The notes: a model not told the origin generated them from the sequence alone. DNA of 64,000 nt from Hyphomicrobium sp. LHD-15 (GCF_031157355.1 NZ_JAVIFT010000002.1:62001-126000), one strand, 5' to 3'. Positions 35,219-45,752 are shown, numbered from the stretch's first letter. Made by a program: numbers and translations.

Positions 35219-36883
35219 CTATTCGGCAGCCGCAATCGATGAAATCGGGATGACCTGATCTGCGGGCGAGAAGCTGTCGGCGCGTGCCAGATCCCATGCG
35301 TGCCTCAACCTCGGATCGGCAACGCCCGTGAGCAACTCGCCGGGCCTCAGCATGTGATAGAGCTCGGCGAAGGTCACGACGCGATCCGGCGCGGCCCGAT
35401 GCATGAAATGATAGGGCTTCAAGTCACCGGGACGATCGAGGCCGGCGGCCGCGATCAGCTCGGCCAACGCTTTGACGGTTTCCTTGTGGAACTGCGCAAC
35501 ACGCTCGGCCTTGCTCGGAACGTCGATCGCACGCTGGCGCGTAGGGTCCTGGGTGGTGACGCCGGTCGGGCAGCGGCCGGTGTGGCACTGCTGGGCTTGA
35601 ATGCACCCGACCGCAAACATGAACCCGCGCGCGGCGTTGCACCAGTCCGCACCAAGCGCCATCACGCGCGCCATGTCGAACGCCGTCGTGATTTTGCCTG
35701 ACGCGCCGATCTTGATGCGATCGCGCAGGTTGGTGCCGACGAGCGCCGCTTCAACGAAGCTCAGGCCATCGCGCAAAGGCATTCCCATATGATCCATGAA
35801 TTCGAGGGGCGCTGCGCCGGTGCCGCCTTCCTTCCCGTCGACGACGATGAAATCCGGCGTGATCCCGGTTTGCAGCATCGCCTTGACGAGGGCGAGAAAC
35901 TCCCAAGGATGGCCGATGCAGAGCTTGAAGCCGATCGGCTTGCCGCCCGAAAGGCGGCGCAACTCGGCAATGAAGTCCATCAGCTCGATCGGCGTCGAGA
36001 AGGCCGGATGGCAAGCCGGCGAAATGCAATCGCGACCGACGGGAATGCCGCGGATCTGGGCGATCTCCTCCGTGACCTTTGCGGCCGGCAGCACGCCGCC
36101 GTGGCCGGGCTTGGCGCCTTGAGACAGCTTGATCTCCACCATCTTAACCTGCGGGTCGGCGGAAATCTCGGCGAATTTCTCAGGCGAGAATGAGCCGTCC
36201 GGGTTGCGGCAGGCGAAGTAGCCCGAGCCGATCTGCAGGATGATGTCGCCGCCATTTTCGCGGTGATAGGGCGTGAAGCCGCCCTCGCCGGTATCGTGGG
36301 CGAAGCCGCCAATCCTGGCGCCCTTGTTCAGCGAACGAATGGCGTTGGCCGACAGCGAGCCATAGCTCATGGCCGATATGTTCAGAACGGATGCCGAATA
36401 GGGCTTCTTGCAATCCGGGCCGCCGACGAGCACGCGGAACGGCTCGCGAGGCAACGGTCTCGGCGCCATCGAATGGTGCAGCCATTCGTAGCGGCTCTCG
36501 TAGACGTCGTACTGGGTGCCGAAGGGGCGCTTATCGAGTTCCTTCTTGGCGCGCTGATAGACGATGGCGCGCTTGTCGCGCGGGAACGGCGAGCCGTCCT
36601 TGTCCGCCTCGAAAAAATACTGCCGCATCTCGGGGCGGATGTTCTCGAGCAGGAAGCGCAGGTGCGCCGTGATCGGGTAGTTGCGCAGGATGGCGTGTTT
36701 GGTCTGCAGCACGTCGCGGATACCAAGCACCGCGAAGAACAGGAAGAAGATCAGCAGCGGGCCGGTGATGTAGGCGGCCGCGGGCGCGCTCTGCCAGAAG
36801 GCGACAGCCAGCACGAGGCTGGCAACGACGGAAAACGACAGAAGAACATAGCGCGGGTAAAATGGCACAAGCAAAAGGCGCAT
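35219..36883 (-). CDS. FMN-binding glutamate synthase family protein, membrane-anchored
   Basis: A 554-residue protein related to the FMN domain of glutamate synthase large subunit. Two hydrophobic N-terminal segments (about 5-27, 33-56) precede a TIM-barrel FMN domain: GEGGFTPYHRENGGDIILQIGSG, SQGAKPGHGGVLPAAKV, and the cysteine run GCIQAQQCHTGRCPTG, which binds a 3Fe-4S cluster. There is no glutaminase or GltD part. Such stand-alone proteins are found in many alphaproteobacteria; an aerobic demethylase or oxidase role cannot be excluded. The substrate is unknown. Confidence 0.85.
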   Translation of the reverse strand: MRLLLVPFYPRYVLLSFSVVASLVLAVAFWQSAPAAAYITGPLLIFFLFFAVLGIRDVLQTKHAILRNYPITAHLRFLLENIRPEMRQYFFEADKDGSPFPRDKRAIVYQRAKKELDKRPFGTQYDVYESRYEWLHHSMAPRPLPREPFRVLVGGPDCKKPYSASVLNISAMSYGSLSANAIRSLNKGARIGGFAHDTGEGGFTPYHRENGGDIILQIGSGYFACRNPDGSFSPEKFAEISADPQVKMVEIKLSQGAKPGHGGVLPAAKVTEEIAQIRGIPVGRDCISPACHPAFSTPIELMDFIAELRRLSGGKPIGFKLCIGHPWEFLALVKAMLQTGITPDFIVVDGKEGGTGAAPLEFMDHMGMPLRDGLSFVEAALVGTNLRDRIKIGASGKITTAFDMARVMALGADWCNAARGFMFAVGCIQAQQCHTGRCPTGVTTQDPTRQRAIDVPSKAERVAQFHKETVKALAELIAAAGLDRPGDLKPYHFMHRAAPDRVVTFAELYHMLRPGELLTGVADPRLRHAWDLARADSFSPADQVIPISSIAAAE

Positions 36884-37002
36884 GAGGATACCTTTGCCGA
36901 TGAGTGCTGCTTCGCAGCCGTTTCAATTCCCGAATTCTACAAATGTCTCACGCAAGATGTATGTCATCGGTTTTGCGAGCCTGACGTCGGCCTATGCTGC
37001 GG

Positions 37003-37524
37003 TCATCCAAGGGTTTTTTGGCCGCCTCGGGTGGCGACCATGAACCAGGACGGCCCCATCTGGGGGTCGTTCCAGACGCGTTGCCAGCGGAAACCGGCCT
37101 TTTCGTAGGCGCGGACAGCGCGCTCGTTCTTCACCGATGGGAACACGCAGACCGCAACCGCTAACGTCGTCGCGAACACCTCGTCACGCAACAGGCCGAG
37201 CGCCACCTGCCCGACACCCTTGCCCCGATGCTCTTCGGCCGCAACGAAGAGATCGAGGTCCCATGTCCCGGGTTCCAGATCTTCCGGCAGGTTGTCACCC
37301 CACAGGGTGGCGTCGACTGCGTGCGCATAGCCGACAGGCACGCCATCCGCCTCGATCACGCGGCAGATCGCGTGCTCTGAAGCGAGTGCCATGTTGACTT
37401 CGGCTTCCGTCGCCGAAACCGGCCCCCACCAGTCCTGGATGTCGGGCCACGCCAGCCAGCGGCGAATGAGATCGAAATCCGCCCGTGTGGCTCGCCTCAG
37501 GCTTATGCGGGGCGCATCCGTCAT
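37003..37524 (-). CDS. GNAT family N-acetyltransferase
   Basis: A 173-residue acetyltransferase with the acetyl-CoA loop EEHRGKGVGQVALGLL and the conserved RAVRAYEKAGF at the end. The N-terminal RRWLAWPDIQDWWG recalls AAC(6')-like aminoglycoside acetyltransferases, but chromosomal relatives usually have other targets. The start shares one base with the purH stop (TAATG), so translation is probably coupled. Substrate not predictable. Confidence 0.8.
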   Translation of the reverse strand: MTDAPRISLRRATRADFDLIRRWLAWPDIQDWWGPVSATEAEVNMALASEHAICRVIEADGVPVGYAHAVDATLWGDNLPEDLEPGTWDLDLFVAAEEHRGKGVGQVALGLLRDEVFATTLAVAVCVFPSVKNERAVRAYEKAGFRWQRVWNDPQMGPSWFMVATRGGQKTLG

Positions 37525-39107
37525 TAATGCCGGAAGTGGCGCATGCCGGTCAGCACCATGGTCAGGCCCTTCTCGTCGGCCGTCTTGATGACCTCCTCGT
37601 CGCGCATCGAGCCACCCGGTTGGATGACCGCGGTCGCGCCTGCCTCGGCCGCGGCCAGCAAGCCATCGGCGAACGGGAAGAACGCATCCGACGCGACGGC
37701 TGAGCCCTTGACGTCGAGACCCGCCATCTCGGCCTTTATGGCCGCGATGCGCGAGGAATTCACGCGGCTCATCTGGCCAGCACCGATCCCGACAGTCGCG
37801 CCGCCCTTGGCGTAGACGATGGCATTCGATTTCACGAACTTCGCGACCTTCCAGGCGAACAGGAGATCGGCCATCTCAGCCGGCGTCGGTTGGCGCTTGG
37901 TCACGACCTGCAAGCGATCATAGACGGCGAGGTCGCTGTCCTGCACCAGAAGGCCGCCGGCGACCGTGCGGGTCTCGAAGCGCTGCGCAGCAACCAGCGG
38001 CCATTCGCCGGTGACCATGAGGCGAACATTCTTCTTCGCGGCGACGGCTTCCTTGGCTTCCTCCGTGACGGAAGGAGCCAGGATCACCTCGACGAACTGC
38101 CGCTCGACGATCTTCGCGGCGGTCGCACCATCGAGTTCGCGGTTGAACGCGATGATGCCGCCGAACGCCGATTCCGGATCGGTTTGATAGGCGCGGTCGT
38201 AGGCGGCTTCCAGCGTTTCGGCCTCGGCCACGCCGCACGGGTTCGCGTGTTTGACGATCACGCACGCCGGGTGGTCAGAGAACGATTTCACGCATTCGAG
38301 CGCGGCATCGCTGTCGGCGACATTGTTGTAGGAGAGTTCCTTGCCGAGAAGCTGGCACGCGCTGGAGACGGTGCCACTTTCCGGCTTGCTCGACACGTAG
38401 AATGCGCCACGCTGGTGCGGGTTCTCGCCGTAGCGCATGTCGATGGCCTTCTTGTATTGCGTCGTAAACGTCGGCGGGAAGCCGAGTGCAGTGCCATCTG
38501 CATTCGCGGCCACGGCGCCGAGCCAGTTGCTGATCGCGCCGTCGTAGGCTGCGGTGCGAGCGTAGGCCTTGGCTGCCATGCGCTTGCGGAAGGCGGGTGT
38601 GGTGCGGCCGCCGTTGGCGGACATTTCTTCGAGAAGCTCGGGATAATCCGCGCTGTCGACGATCACTGTGACGGACGCGTGGTTCTTCGCGGCGGCGCGG
38701 ATCATGGCGGGGCCGCCGATGTCGATGTTTTCCACGCAGTCGTCGAACGAGGCGCCGCTCGCGAGCGTCGCTTCGAACGGATAGAGGTTCACGATCAGAA
38801 GATCGATGGCGGTGATCTTGTGCTTCTCGGCGGCGCGGATGTGCTCCTCGTTGCCGCGCACCGCCAACAAACCGCCGTGGATCGTCGGATGCAGCGTCTT
38901 TACGCGACCGTCGAGAATTTCCGGGAAGCCCGTGACGTCGGCGACGTCGGCGACCGAGAAGCCCGCGCCCTTGAGCTTGGACGATGTGCCGCCGGTCGAG
39001 ATCAGCTCGATGTTCCGCTCCGAGAGCGCGTAAGCGAGCTGCTCGAGGCCCGTCTTGTCCGAGAGAGAAATCAGGGCCCGGCGGATTTTAGGATTGGAAT
39101 CTTTCAT
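37524..39107 (-). CDS. purH: Bifunctional AICAR transformylase / IMP cyclohydrolase
   Basis: Performs the last two steps of purine synthesis. The N-terminal IMPCH domain begins [18 protein letters not shown] and has the [13 protein letters not shown] motif; the AICAR transformylase domain follows with KHANPCGVA and [33 protein letters not shown] 39107 gives 527 residues, near the normal 529; an upstream extension to 39416 is a translated leader. It is the second gene of the run heparinase-like-purH-GNAT. Confidence 0.97.
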   Translation of the reverse strand: MKDSNPKIRRALISLSDKTGLEQLAYALSERNIELISTGGTSSKLKGAGFSVADVADVTGFPEILDGRVKTLHPTIHGGLLAVRGNEEHIRAAEKHKITAIDLLIVNLYPFEATLASGASFDDCVENIDIGGPAMIRAAAKNHASVTVIVDSADYPELLEEMSANGGRTTPAFRKRMAAKAYARTAAYDGAISNWLGAVAANADGTALGFPPTFTTQYKKAIDMRYGENPHQRGAFYVSSKPESGTVSSACQLLGKELSYNNVADSDAALECVKSFSDHPACVIVKHANPCGVAEAETLEAAYDRAYQTDPESAFGGIIAFNRELDGATAAKIVERQFVEVILAPSVTEEAKEAVAAKKNVRLMVTGEWPLVAAQRFETRTVAGGLLVQDSDLAVYDRLQVVTKRQPTPAEMADLLFAWKVAKFVKSNAIVYAKGGATVGIGAGQMSRVNSSRIAAIKAEMAGLDVKGSAVASDAFFPFADGLLAAAEAGATAVIQPGGSMRDEEVIKTADEKGLTMVLTGMRHFRH

Positions 39108-39186
39108 CGGTCGCAATTCGTCCTTTGTGACATCGGTCTTGGCGTTGCCGTGCCGCGCGCGGCCGGCACGCCGTCGTTCTATTCGT

Positions 39187-40917
39187 CTATTCGCCCAACG
39201 TGTCCTGGCCTTCGAACACCCAGCGAACCTCGGTTTCTCCGAAAGTGGCGCCGCGCGCAACAATCTGCAGCGCCCTTCTGGGACCGGAGGAGTCCGAAAA
39301 ATACGTGCTTTCCTCGATTGCGAGGCGGGCGCCCTCAAGGCTGAACCACCAGGTGTCGCCGCTCGGCAGCGTAATGATCGCAATGTTCGGGTTGTCGTCG
39401 CGGCGGCAGCGAACACTCGGATGCAAATGGAAATGGACGGCGAACGGGACGTCCTTGCGCAGCCGCATGGTGCCGGCCCGGCCGGTCAGGCGGTCGATGC
39501 CGAGCAGGCGGCGGCCGGATCCCGTCAGCGCCAGCGTGCGATGATGCATGAGGTCGAACCGGCGAATGTAGCCGTCGTGACTCGCGGCGATTTCAAGCGA
39601 GCCGTCGTGCTCCTCGACCTTGGAGCGCACGTCATCCGGAAACCGGATCGGAGGTCCGCCGACCAACTCTTCGAGTGTCTTGTGGCGGATCAGCTTCGAA
39701 GAGGATTTCTCGCCAAGGCAAAGCGTGTTGTGGCTCGCAGTCGCGCGTGAGGCCGCGCGCCATTCGGTGTTCGCCGAGCTTGGCGCTCCGCCGTTGACCA
39801 GCATCAGTTCGGTGCCGACGCTGAACTCGAACGACAGGCAGGCGGCGTGGGCTTCGGCGGCGGCTTCGAGCGGCGGCGGCGAACCGGTGTCCATGATCAG
39901 GATCGAGCGGCCGCGCTCGAGCCGGCGATAGTACGAGTGGGGTGCATTGTCGGGAATGGCGCCGGGGTTGTCGTCATAGACGAGCACCGTCGCGAGGCCT
40001 GCGGGGGAGGCGACGCCCATGCCGTTGAAGCGGGCCAGCATGCCGTCACCGAGGCGCATGTATTTCAGCGCGGCCAGCATCGTTTTCATGATCGCGGTCA
40101 GTTCAGGCGGCGCGGCGCGGCTGCGCGCGGCGAAGCACTGATGCAGCGGCAGGAGATCGAGCATCAGCTCGACAAGCACGCCGGGGTTTCGGCTGATGTG
40201 ACCGCCATCCGGCAGGATCTGCCGTTCAAGCTCCTGGACGAACAGGCGCTCGGTTTCCGGCACCTGGCCCTCGTGCCCCGAAATGCAAAGCTGCGCGAGA
40301 AGCAGAGACAGCAGCGACAACAGACGCGGATAGCCGCTGGGGCTCGAGCGCCAGCCGGCTGCAAGGCGCACAAGCTGTATGCCCAGGCTCTCGGTCAGGA
40401 TCTCGTAGGTTTCCGCGTCGGCATCTTCCAGCAGCAGCCCCGAATGCGACATCCACGAGATGAGCCGCCGCCCGGTGACGTGCGGCTCGGCCGCCAAGCC
40501 GCTGCCGCCCCCGCGATGGCGTAACGCCCATTCGGTGGCCAGAAGGCGCGCCGTCTCGCGCGCTTCCGTTCGCTCCTCAGCGCGCGCGGCGGCCGCAAGG
40601 TGGCGAAGCCATCCGAAGCCATGCAACGCGCGCGCCCAGGCTTCGTTGGGCGGAACGATATCGAAGGGTGAAACCTCGTCGGCGAGCGCGACCGTACCGG
40701 CGAGCCCGAATTGGCCGATCTCGACTTCGTCCCAGAAGCTCGGGTCGGCGGTTCTCAGATCCTGGGGAACGATGAGCAATTGCTCGGCGGCCGAGGCGCC
40801 GAACTGCCAGCGAAACGGCGGCGAATAGAGAACGGACGAGATCGCGCCACGGCGCAGGCGGTCCGCGGCCAAGTGCGTGATCCTGATACGCTCCGATAAC
40901 TTGAGCCGCGACGCCAT
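39187..40917 (-). CDS. Heparinase II/III-like protein
   Basis: A 576-residue protein with the alginate-lyase/heparinase II-III architecture: an alpha-toroid N-terminal half ([14 protein letters not shown] region) and a beta-sandwich C-terminal half with [28 protein letters not shown] precedes ATG 40917. No signal peptide is visible, so it would be cytosolic, unlike secreted lyases. It stands between rsmB and purH, a conserved alphaproteobacterial neighbourhood. Substrate and activity unproven. Confidence 0.82.
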   Translation of the reverse strand: MASRLKLSERIRITHLAADRLRRGAISSVLYSPPFRWQFGASAAEQLLIVPQDLRTADPSFWDEVEIGQFGLAGTVALADEVSPFDIVPPNEAWARALHGFGWLRHLAAAARAEERTEARETARLLATEWALRHRGGGSGLAAEPHVTGRRLISWMSHSGLLLEDADAETYEILTESLGIQLVRLAAGWRSSPSGYPRLLSLLSLLLAQLCISGHEGQVPETERLFVQELERQILPDGGHISRNPGVLVELMLDLLPLHQCFAARSRAAPPELTAIMKTMLAALKYMRLGDGMLARFNGMGVASPAGLATVLVYDDNPGAIPDNAPHSYYRRLERGRSILIMDTGSPPPLEAAAEAHAACLSFEFSVGTELMLVNGGAPSSANTEWRAASRATASHNTLCLGEKSSSKLIRHKTLEELVGGPPIRFPDDVRSKVEEHDGSLEIAASHDGYIRRFDLMHHRTLALTGSGRRLLGIDRLTGRAGTMRLRKDVPFAVHFHLHPSVRCRRDDNPNIAIITLPSGDTWWFSLEGARLAIEESTYFSDSSGPRRALQIVARGATFGETEVRWVFEGQDTLGE

Positions 40918-41041
40918 TTTATTCCTCAGACCGTCCGCTGCGACGGCCACACTAACCGGCCGCTGACGGCAGCCTGCCTCGTTGCTCGGATGGTAGCATG
41001 CCGCACCGCCTGCTCAATCGGCATGCTCGACTTATGGACGG

Positions 41042-42466
41042 TCAAGCGACCTCAGACGCGGACTTACGTACAAGGCGAGCCGCATAGAACCCGTCGAGAC
41101 CCGCAAGCGCGGGATCGGGGTTTGGGAGATGACACGGAAGCGTGCGCAGATCGCCTTCGGACGTCAGCCAGTCCGCCACGATACCGGCTTCGCCGGCAGT
41201 AACCGGCACCCGCGTGAAATCTTCGTTCGCCGCAATAAAGCGCGTGATCTGGGCGGGCCCTTCCTCGGGCTCCAACGAACACGTGCAATAGACCAACGTC
41301 CCGCCGGGTTTCACCAGCCGAGCGGCCTGGGCCAGAAGCTGCTCCTGAAGCGCGACGCGCTCGGAGGTGTCGTCCTTGCGTTTCAGATGCAGGATGTCGG
41401 GATGGCGCCGGATGGTGCCCGTCGCACTGCACGGCGCATCGAGGAGCACCGCATCGAACTCGCGCCCCGGCGCCCAGGTTGCGACGTCGGCTTCGACGAT
41501 GTCGGCGCTGAGCGCGAGCCGCGCGAGGTTTTCCTTGAGACGCAGAAGGCGCTGCGCCGACTGGTCGACGGCCGTCACGTTGGCGCCGGCCACCGCAAGC
41601 TCGGCGGTCTTGCCGCCCGGTGCGGCGCAGAGATCCGCCACGTCACGTCCTGCGACCGAACCGAGAAGGCGCGCAGGCAATGACGCGGCCGCATCCTGCA
41701 CCCACCACGCGCCGTCATTGAAACCTGCAAGATCTTCCACATGCCCGACGCGCGGCAGTCGCACGGAGCCATTCACGAGCACGGTGCCGCCGAGGCGCTC
41801 GGCCCAGCCCTCGGGATCGGCTTTGACTGATAGATCGAGGGCCGCTTCGCGAAGCGAGGCCGTCGCGATATCGCGTGCAAGCGCTTCGCCATAAGCCTCG
41901 CCCCAGCGGGCGAGCAACGAGACGGGAACGTTCGCGACAACCGGATCGATACCCGCCATCACTTCTTTGCCGGACGTCGCGACGCGGCGGAGCACAGCAT
42001 TGGTGAGGCGGTCGAAACGATAGGCCTTGCGATCGTCGCGGCATTGATCAACCGCGAGGCTGATGGCGGCGTGAGGCGGCGTGTCGAGCAACAGAAGCTG
42101 TGCGGCGGCGGACAGCAAGATCGACCACAGGCGCCCGCTGTCGGCCGGCAGCGGCTTTTCGAGAAACGACGAGACGACGGCCTGCAGCTCGCCTTTGTGG
42201 CGCAACACCGTCAGCACGATCAGACGAGCCAGCCCACGGTCGCGCGGATCGAGCGCGCCTGCTTTGTCGGACGCCCAGTCGAAGGCCTCATCGAGCGCAT
42301 GGCCGCGATCGAAGATCGCGGATAGGCAATGTACCGCCACTTGGCGCGCGCCGTAGCCCGAGGGACGAGGACGGGCGGGAGCCGATGCGCGTTTGTCCGT
42401 AGCGTCGCCCTCGGCGTGCCTCCGAGGCCGCGGCTTCTTGGTGTCTGGTCGGCGCGGAGGAGGCAT
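41042..42466 (-). CDS. rsmB: 16S rRNA (cytosine-C5)-methyltransferase, RsmB/NOL1 family
   Basis: A 474-residue class I methyltransferase. The basic N-terminus (1-35) precedes a NusB-like RNA-binding domain (VAVHCLSAIFDRGHALDEAF) and the catalytic domain with LCAAPGGKTAELA and the two Cys motifs DAPCSATG and CTCSLEPEE that NSUN enzymes use for catalysis and release. It methylates C967 of 16S rRNA in E. coli. It lies in the conserved htpX-rsmB-heparinase-purH order. Confidence 0.92.
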   Translation of the reverse strand: MPPPRRPDTKKPRPRRHAEGDATDKRASAPARPRPSGYGARQVAVHCLSAIFDRGHALDEAFDWASDKAGALDPRDRGLARLIVLTVLRHKGELQAVVSSFLEKPLPADSGRLWSILLSAAAQLLLLDTPPHAAISLAVDQCRDDRKAYRFDRLTNAVLRRVATSGKEVMAGIDPVVANVPVSLLARWGEAYGEALARDIATASLREAALDLSVKADPEGWAERLGGTVLVNGSVRLPRVGHVEDLAGFNDGAWWVQDAAASLPARLLGSVAGRDVADLCAAPGGKTAELAVAGANVTAVDQSAQRLLRLKENLARLALSADIVEADVATWAPGREFDAVLLDAPCSATGTIRRHPDILHLKRKDDTSERVALQEQLLAQAARLVKPGGTLVYCTCSLEPEEGPAQITRFIAANEDFTRVPVTAGEAGIVADWLTSEGDLRTLPCHLPNPDPALAGLDGFYAARLVRKSASEVA

Positions 42467-42655
42467 CGGGGTTTTTACCGGGAGCTGAGGCGGTCATCGG
42501 GGATCTGAGGAGGCCGCGCCAGGCAAGAATACCGCAGACCTAGAGCGCGGCAGGCAAAATAGGCGACCGCTCCAGCTTCCTTGGCCGGAGCGGCACGGCA
42601 CGTCAAGCGGCGGAGTATCGCGCCGTTAAGGCCGCGTGACGGCACGTTCCGTGGC

Positions 42656-43636
42656 TTATCCCCAGGGACCTCGGCTATCCCCACGATCCGACGGGCCTGC
42701 CCACGGACCGGAATCGCGCTGGCTTTCTTCATTCGAAGGAAGATCAGGCCCCAGATCCACGCCGTTGCGAGCCAGCTCCTGGGCCAGCGCTTCGAGCGCC
42801 GCAATGCGGTTCTCGGTGTTGGGATGGGTCGAGAACAGGTTGTCCATACCCTGGCCGGTCAGGGGATTGATGATGAACATGTGCGCGGCAGCCGGCACCT
42901 GCTCGGCTTCCTCGTTCGGGATCCGCTGGGCGGCGTTGTGAATCTTGACCAGCGCCGACGACAACCACCGCGGGTTGCCGGCGATCAGCGCGCCCATGCG
43001 GTCGGCCTGATACTCGCGCGAGCGGCTGATGGCCATCTGCACCAGCATGGCCGCAAACGGCGCGACCAGCATCGCCAGGACGGCGCCGATCATACCGAGA
43101 CCGCCGCCGCCGCGCTCGTCGCGGTGGCCACCGAACAGCATGCCGAACTGGAGATACTGCGCGAGCATCGAGATCGCGCCGCCGATGGTGGCGGCGACCG
43201 TCATGGTCAGCGTGTCGCGGTTCTTGATGTGAGCAAGCTCGTGGGCGATGACGCCCGCAATCTCCTGGCGGTTCAGCGATTCGAGCAAGCCGGTGGAGGC
43301 CGCGACAGCTGCGCGCGTCGGGCTGCGACCGGTCGCGAAGGCGTTCGGCTGCGCGTTGTGCATGACATAGACGCGCGGCATCGGAAGCTCTGCACGGCGC
43401 GCGAGATCGCGCACCAACCCGTAGTATTCGGGGGCGCTCCGCTCATCCACCTCCTCGGCCCCGAACATCTTCAGGACCATGGTGTCCGAGTTCCAGAGGC
43501 TGAATGCGTTCATGGCCAACGCCACGACAAAGGCGATGACCATGCCCTGCTGTCCGCCCACCGCCGCGCCCATGGCGACGAAGATGGCTGTCAGAGCAGC
43601 CAGTAGGAAAGCGGTCTTGGCGTAGTTCATCGGCAT
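42656..43636 (-). CDS. htpX: Zinc metalloprotease HtpX homologue
   Basis: A 326-residue membrane protease of the M48 family. Two N-terminal hydrophobic helices (about 7-27, 32-49), then zinc site AHELAH (H132, E133, H136), third ligand near [10 protein letters not shown] (about 229) and a Gly/Asp-rich tail. HtpX works with FtsH in membrane protein quality control. The ATG at 43636 has GGAG seven bases upstream, favouring it over the in-frame ATG at 43630. It diverges from the DUF1674 gene. Confidence 0.94.
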   Translation of the reverse strand: MPMNYAKTAFLLAALTAIFVAMGAAVGGQQGMVIAFVVALAMNAFSLWNSDTMVLKMFGAEEVDERSAPEYYGLVRDLARRAELPMPRVYVMHNAQPNAFATGRSPTRAAVAASTGLLESLNRQEIAGVIAHELAHIKNRDTLTMTVAATIGGAISMLAQYLQFGMLFGGHRDERGGGGLGMIGAVLAMLVAPFAAMLVQMAISRSREYQADRMGALIAGNPRWLSSALVKIHNAAQRIPNEEAEQVPAAAHMFIINPLTGQGMDNLFSTHPNTENRIAALEALAQELARNGVDLGPDLPSNEESQRDSGPWAGPSDRGDSRGPWG

Positions 43637-43817
43637 TTCGTCACTCCAACCTGCGTCGTGCAGATCCCAAATTCAGATGGTTGGCGAAGGGCTTGAGGCG
43701 CTGTAACGCGCTTTCCGCCCTCTCGCGTTCGTGTTCGGGAATGCTATATAGGAATGAGGCTGGCCAACGACCAGCATCCTTCGGTTTTCACAGGCGGATT
43801 GAGGCCGCGGCGCGATC

Positions 43818-44051
43818 ATGACCACCTCCTCGGATACTCCCCCGGCCAAACCCCAGAACGCGACTGCGGCCGAAACGCCGAAACCGGCACTCTCGCCCGA
43901 GGCGCAGCGCGCGCTCAAAGAGGCCGAGGAACGCCGTGCCAAAGCCGCTGCTGACGCTGCCCAGCGGCAGCCTGAGCTCGGCGGCTCCACAGGACCGGAG
44001 CCCACGCGCTACGGCGATTGGGAAAAAGGCGGGCTCATCAGCGACTTTTGA
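43818..44051 (+). CDS. DUF1674 protein, succinate dehydrogenase assembly factor 4 homologue
   Basis: A 77-residue, mostly disordered protein that ends in the diagnostic DUF1674 motif PEPTRYGDWEKGGLISDF. In yeast, mammals and bacteria the homologue (SdhAF4/SdhE-independent) binds flavinated SdhA and helps assemble complex II. sdhCDA lies 15 kb away in the same window. It is divergently arranged with htpX. Function by homology. Confidence 0.88.
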   Translation: MTTSSDTPPAKPQNATAAETPKPALSPEAQRALKEAEERRAKAAADAAQRQPELGGSTGPEPTRYGDWEKGGLISDF

Positions 44052-44130
44052 TAATCGCTCCGCCGGCTGACGCCTTTCATCCCTCAGTATTTCCGATACC
44101 CGCCGATCTCATAGGGTCGTGCGTCGCTCT

Positions 44131-44166
44131 GCAAAACCGGTTCCCACTTTTCCGGAAGCACTCTAG
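44131..44166. repeat. Possible Hyphomicrobiales intergenic repeat element
   Basis: The stretch starting GCAAAACCGGTTCCCACTTT and ending CGGAAGCACTCTAG resembles a short intergenic motif I recall from many Hyphomicrobiales genomes. Only this copy is seen clearly here, so the call is tentative. It sits in the 194-base gap between the DUF1674 and extensin-like genes, which otherwise shows nothing. Confidence 0.35.
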
Positions 44167-44245
44167 GTTATCGGCGGGGACGGTTTAGCCCGCGCGCGCA
44201 CGGAACAAGCGGAGACATGCGCGCTTGCGGGTACGAGGGGGGCTA

Positions 44246-44962
44246 ATGCGACAGAAGAAGCCACGGCGCATTTTTTCAAAGCTTCTCCTCGCCCTTTTCG
44301 CGTTTCTGGCATTCGCTGGCGCCTTCTGGTTCGGTCTCGTGCCGCAGCGCCTGAGCCCGTTTCCACCGATCTCACTCGAGAAGCCGCCATCGTTCTTCGT
44401 CGATGCCCGGCTTTCTTCCTTGCGGTTCGATTCCGCGCTCTGCCAATCGGTTCTGAAGCAACCCCACATCGATGCCACCGCCATTCCAGACCGCAACCTG
44501 GAAAGCGGCTGCGGATGGACGAACGCGGTCAAGTTCACCAGCACGGGAGGGGCCAAGATCGGTGTCGAGCCGTTGACGTGCGAGATGGCCGCGGCGCTGA
44601 CGCTATGGGTCGAGCACGAGGTACAGCCGCTGGCCAAGGAGATGTTCGGACAGGAAGTGGTCCGCCTCGGCGACATGGGCACCTATGGCTGCCGCAACAT
44701 CGTCGGCAATCCGTTCTGGAAGGGCGTCCGCAGCCAGCACGCCACCGCCAATGCGATCGACATCTCCGGCTTCACGTTCGCAGACGGCCGTTCGATCTCA
44801 CTGCTCAAGGATTGGAAGGGATCGGACAAAGAGAGCGAGTTCCTGCACAAGGTGCATCGGAGCGCGTGCCGCTACTTCCGTGTCGCGCTCGGGCCCGACT
44901 TCAACGCCGCCCACGCCAACCACTTCCATTTCGATCGCGGCCTGATGTGGACCTGCAAGTGA
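44246..44962 (+). CDS. Extensin-like C-terminal domain protein, membrane-anchored or secreted
   Basis: A 238-residue protein. A basic start and one hydrophobic helix at about 10-30 (LLLALFAFLAFAGAFWFG) act as signal anchor. The rest is the extensin_C-like domain: SGCGWTNAVKF, LTCEMAAALTLWVEHEVQP, GTYGCRNI, HATANAIDISGF, and the HANHFHFD end, resembling metal-dependent D-Ala-type peptidases. Six cysteines suggest disulphides in the periplasm. ATG 44246 follows GAGGGGGG. Function unknown; a wall-modifying role is possible. Confidence 0.8.
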   Translation: MRQKKPRRIFSKLLLALFAFLAFAGAFWFGLVPQRLSPFPPISLEKPPSFFVDARLSSLRFDSALCQSVLKQPHIDATAIPDRNLESGCGWTNAVKFTSTGGAKIGVEPLTCEMAAALTLWVEHEVQPLAKEMFGQEVVRLGDMGTYGCRNIVGNPFWKGVRSQHATANAIDISGFTFADGRSISLLKDWKGSDKESEFLHKVHRSACRYFRVALGPDFNAAHANHFHFDRGLMWTCK

Positions 44963-44975
44963 GCTTTGCGTTCCG

Positions 44976-45752
44976 TCAATCGCCGAGGCGGGCCGCGCCG
45001 ATGATCGGCCCGGCGTTGGCTTCCTGGATGAGCACGACGAGATCTTCCGTTTCGGGGCGCATCACGGCGGCGCGCGCGAGCCGGATCGTTGCCGGGCGCC
45101 CGTTCCAGAGGCCGACGGGCGTCAGTTCGCGAACCACGTTGTAGTAGGTGAGGGTCTTGCCGTTGTTCTCGCCGCCCTTGACCGGGACTTCCACCGACTT
45201 CTGAACGACCGCTAGCCAGATCGTCGCCTCCTTGGGCTCCGTGCCGGGTGGTGCACCGCCGGTTTCGATGATGATGCTCGCACCGTAGTGCCAGAAATGT
45301 ACGGGAACCCGGCTGCTGCCGAGTGCCGTCTCCGTCGCGCGGAGTGCGCGGTCGATCTCGGATTGGCTGGAGCCCAGCACCTCGGCCGCGCCATTCACGA
45401 CGGCTTGGGGCGTGTAAACCGTGCCGGTATCGAAGCGCTTCGCATATTCGCGCTGGCGCTCGGCATTACGCGGCCCCGCCAGCGTATCCTTCCATCCGAG
45501 ATAGTCCCAGTAGTCGACCGGGAGCGACAGGCCGATCACATTCGATTGATCGAGATACTGCTTGAGCAGAACGTCGGCTGCCGGGCAATCCGAGCAGCCC
45601 TGGCTCGTGAACATCTCGATGACCGCTCGTGGCGTGCTCGAGGGTTGCGGAGCGGGAAGCCCCTCCGTCATCTCGGGCCGCGCCAAGGTCGGCGTCAGGG
45701 CCGTGGCCGCGACGATCAGGTAACGCAGGGCTCGGGGGAGGGCTCTCGGCAT
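44976..45752 (-). CDS. DUF1223 family thioredoxin-fold protein, exported
   Basis: A 258-residue protein with an N-terminal signal sequence (PRALRYLIVAATALTPTLA) and the DUF1223 core: VIEMFTSQGCSDCPAADVLL (C53-x-x-C56 redox motif), LPVDYWDYLGWKDTLAGP and YTPQAVVNG. It is probably a periplasmic disulphide-handling protein. I prefer ATG 45752, with AATAGG just before it and a better signal peptide, to the ATG at 45782 or the upstream GTG/ATG codons. It converges on the extensin-like gene. Confidence 0.82.
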   Translation of the reverse strand: MPRALPRALRYLIVAATALTPTLARPEMTEGLPAPQPSSTPRAVIEMFTSQGCSDCPAADVLLKQYLDQSNVIGLSLPVDYWDYLGWKDTLAGPRNAERQREYAKRFDTGTVYTPQAVVNGAAEVLGSSQSEIDRALRATETALGSSRVPVHFWHYGASIIIETGGAPPGTEPKEATIWLAVVQKSVEVPVKGGENNGKTLTYYNVVRELTPVGLWNGRPATIRLARAAVMRPETEDLVVLIQEANAGPIIGAARLGD

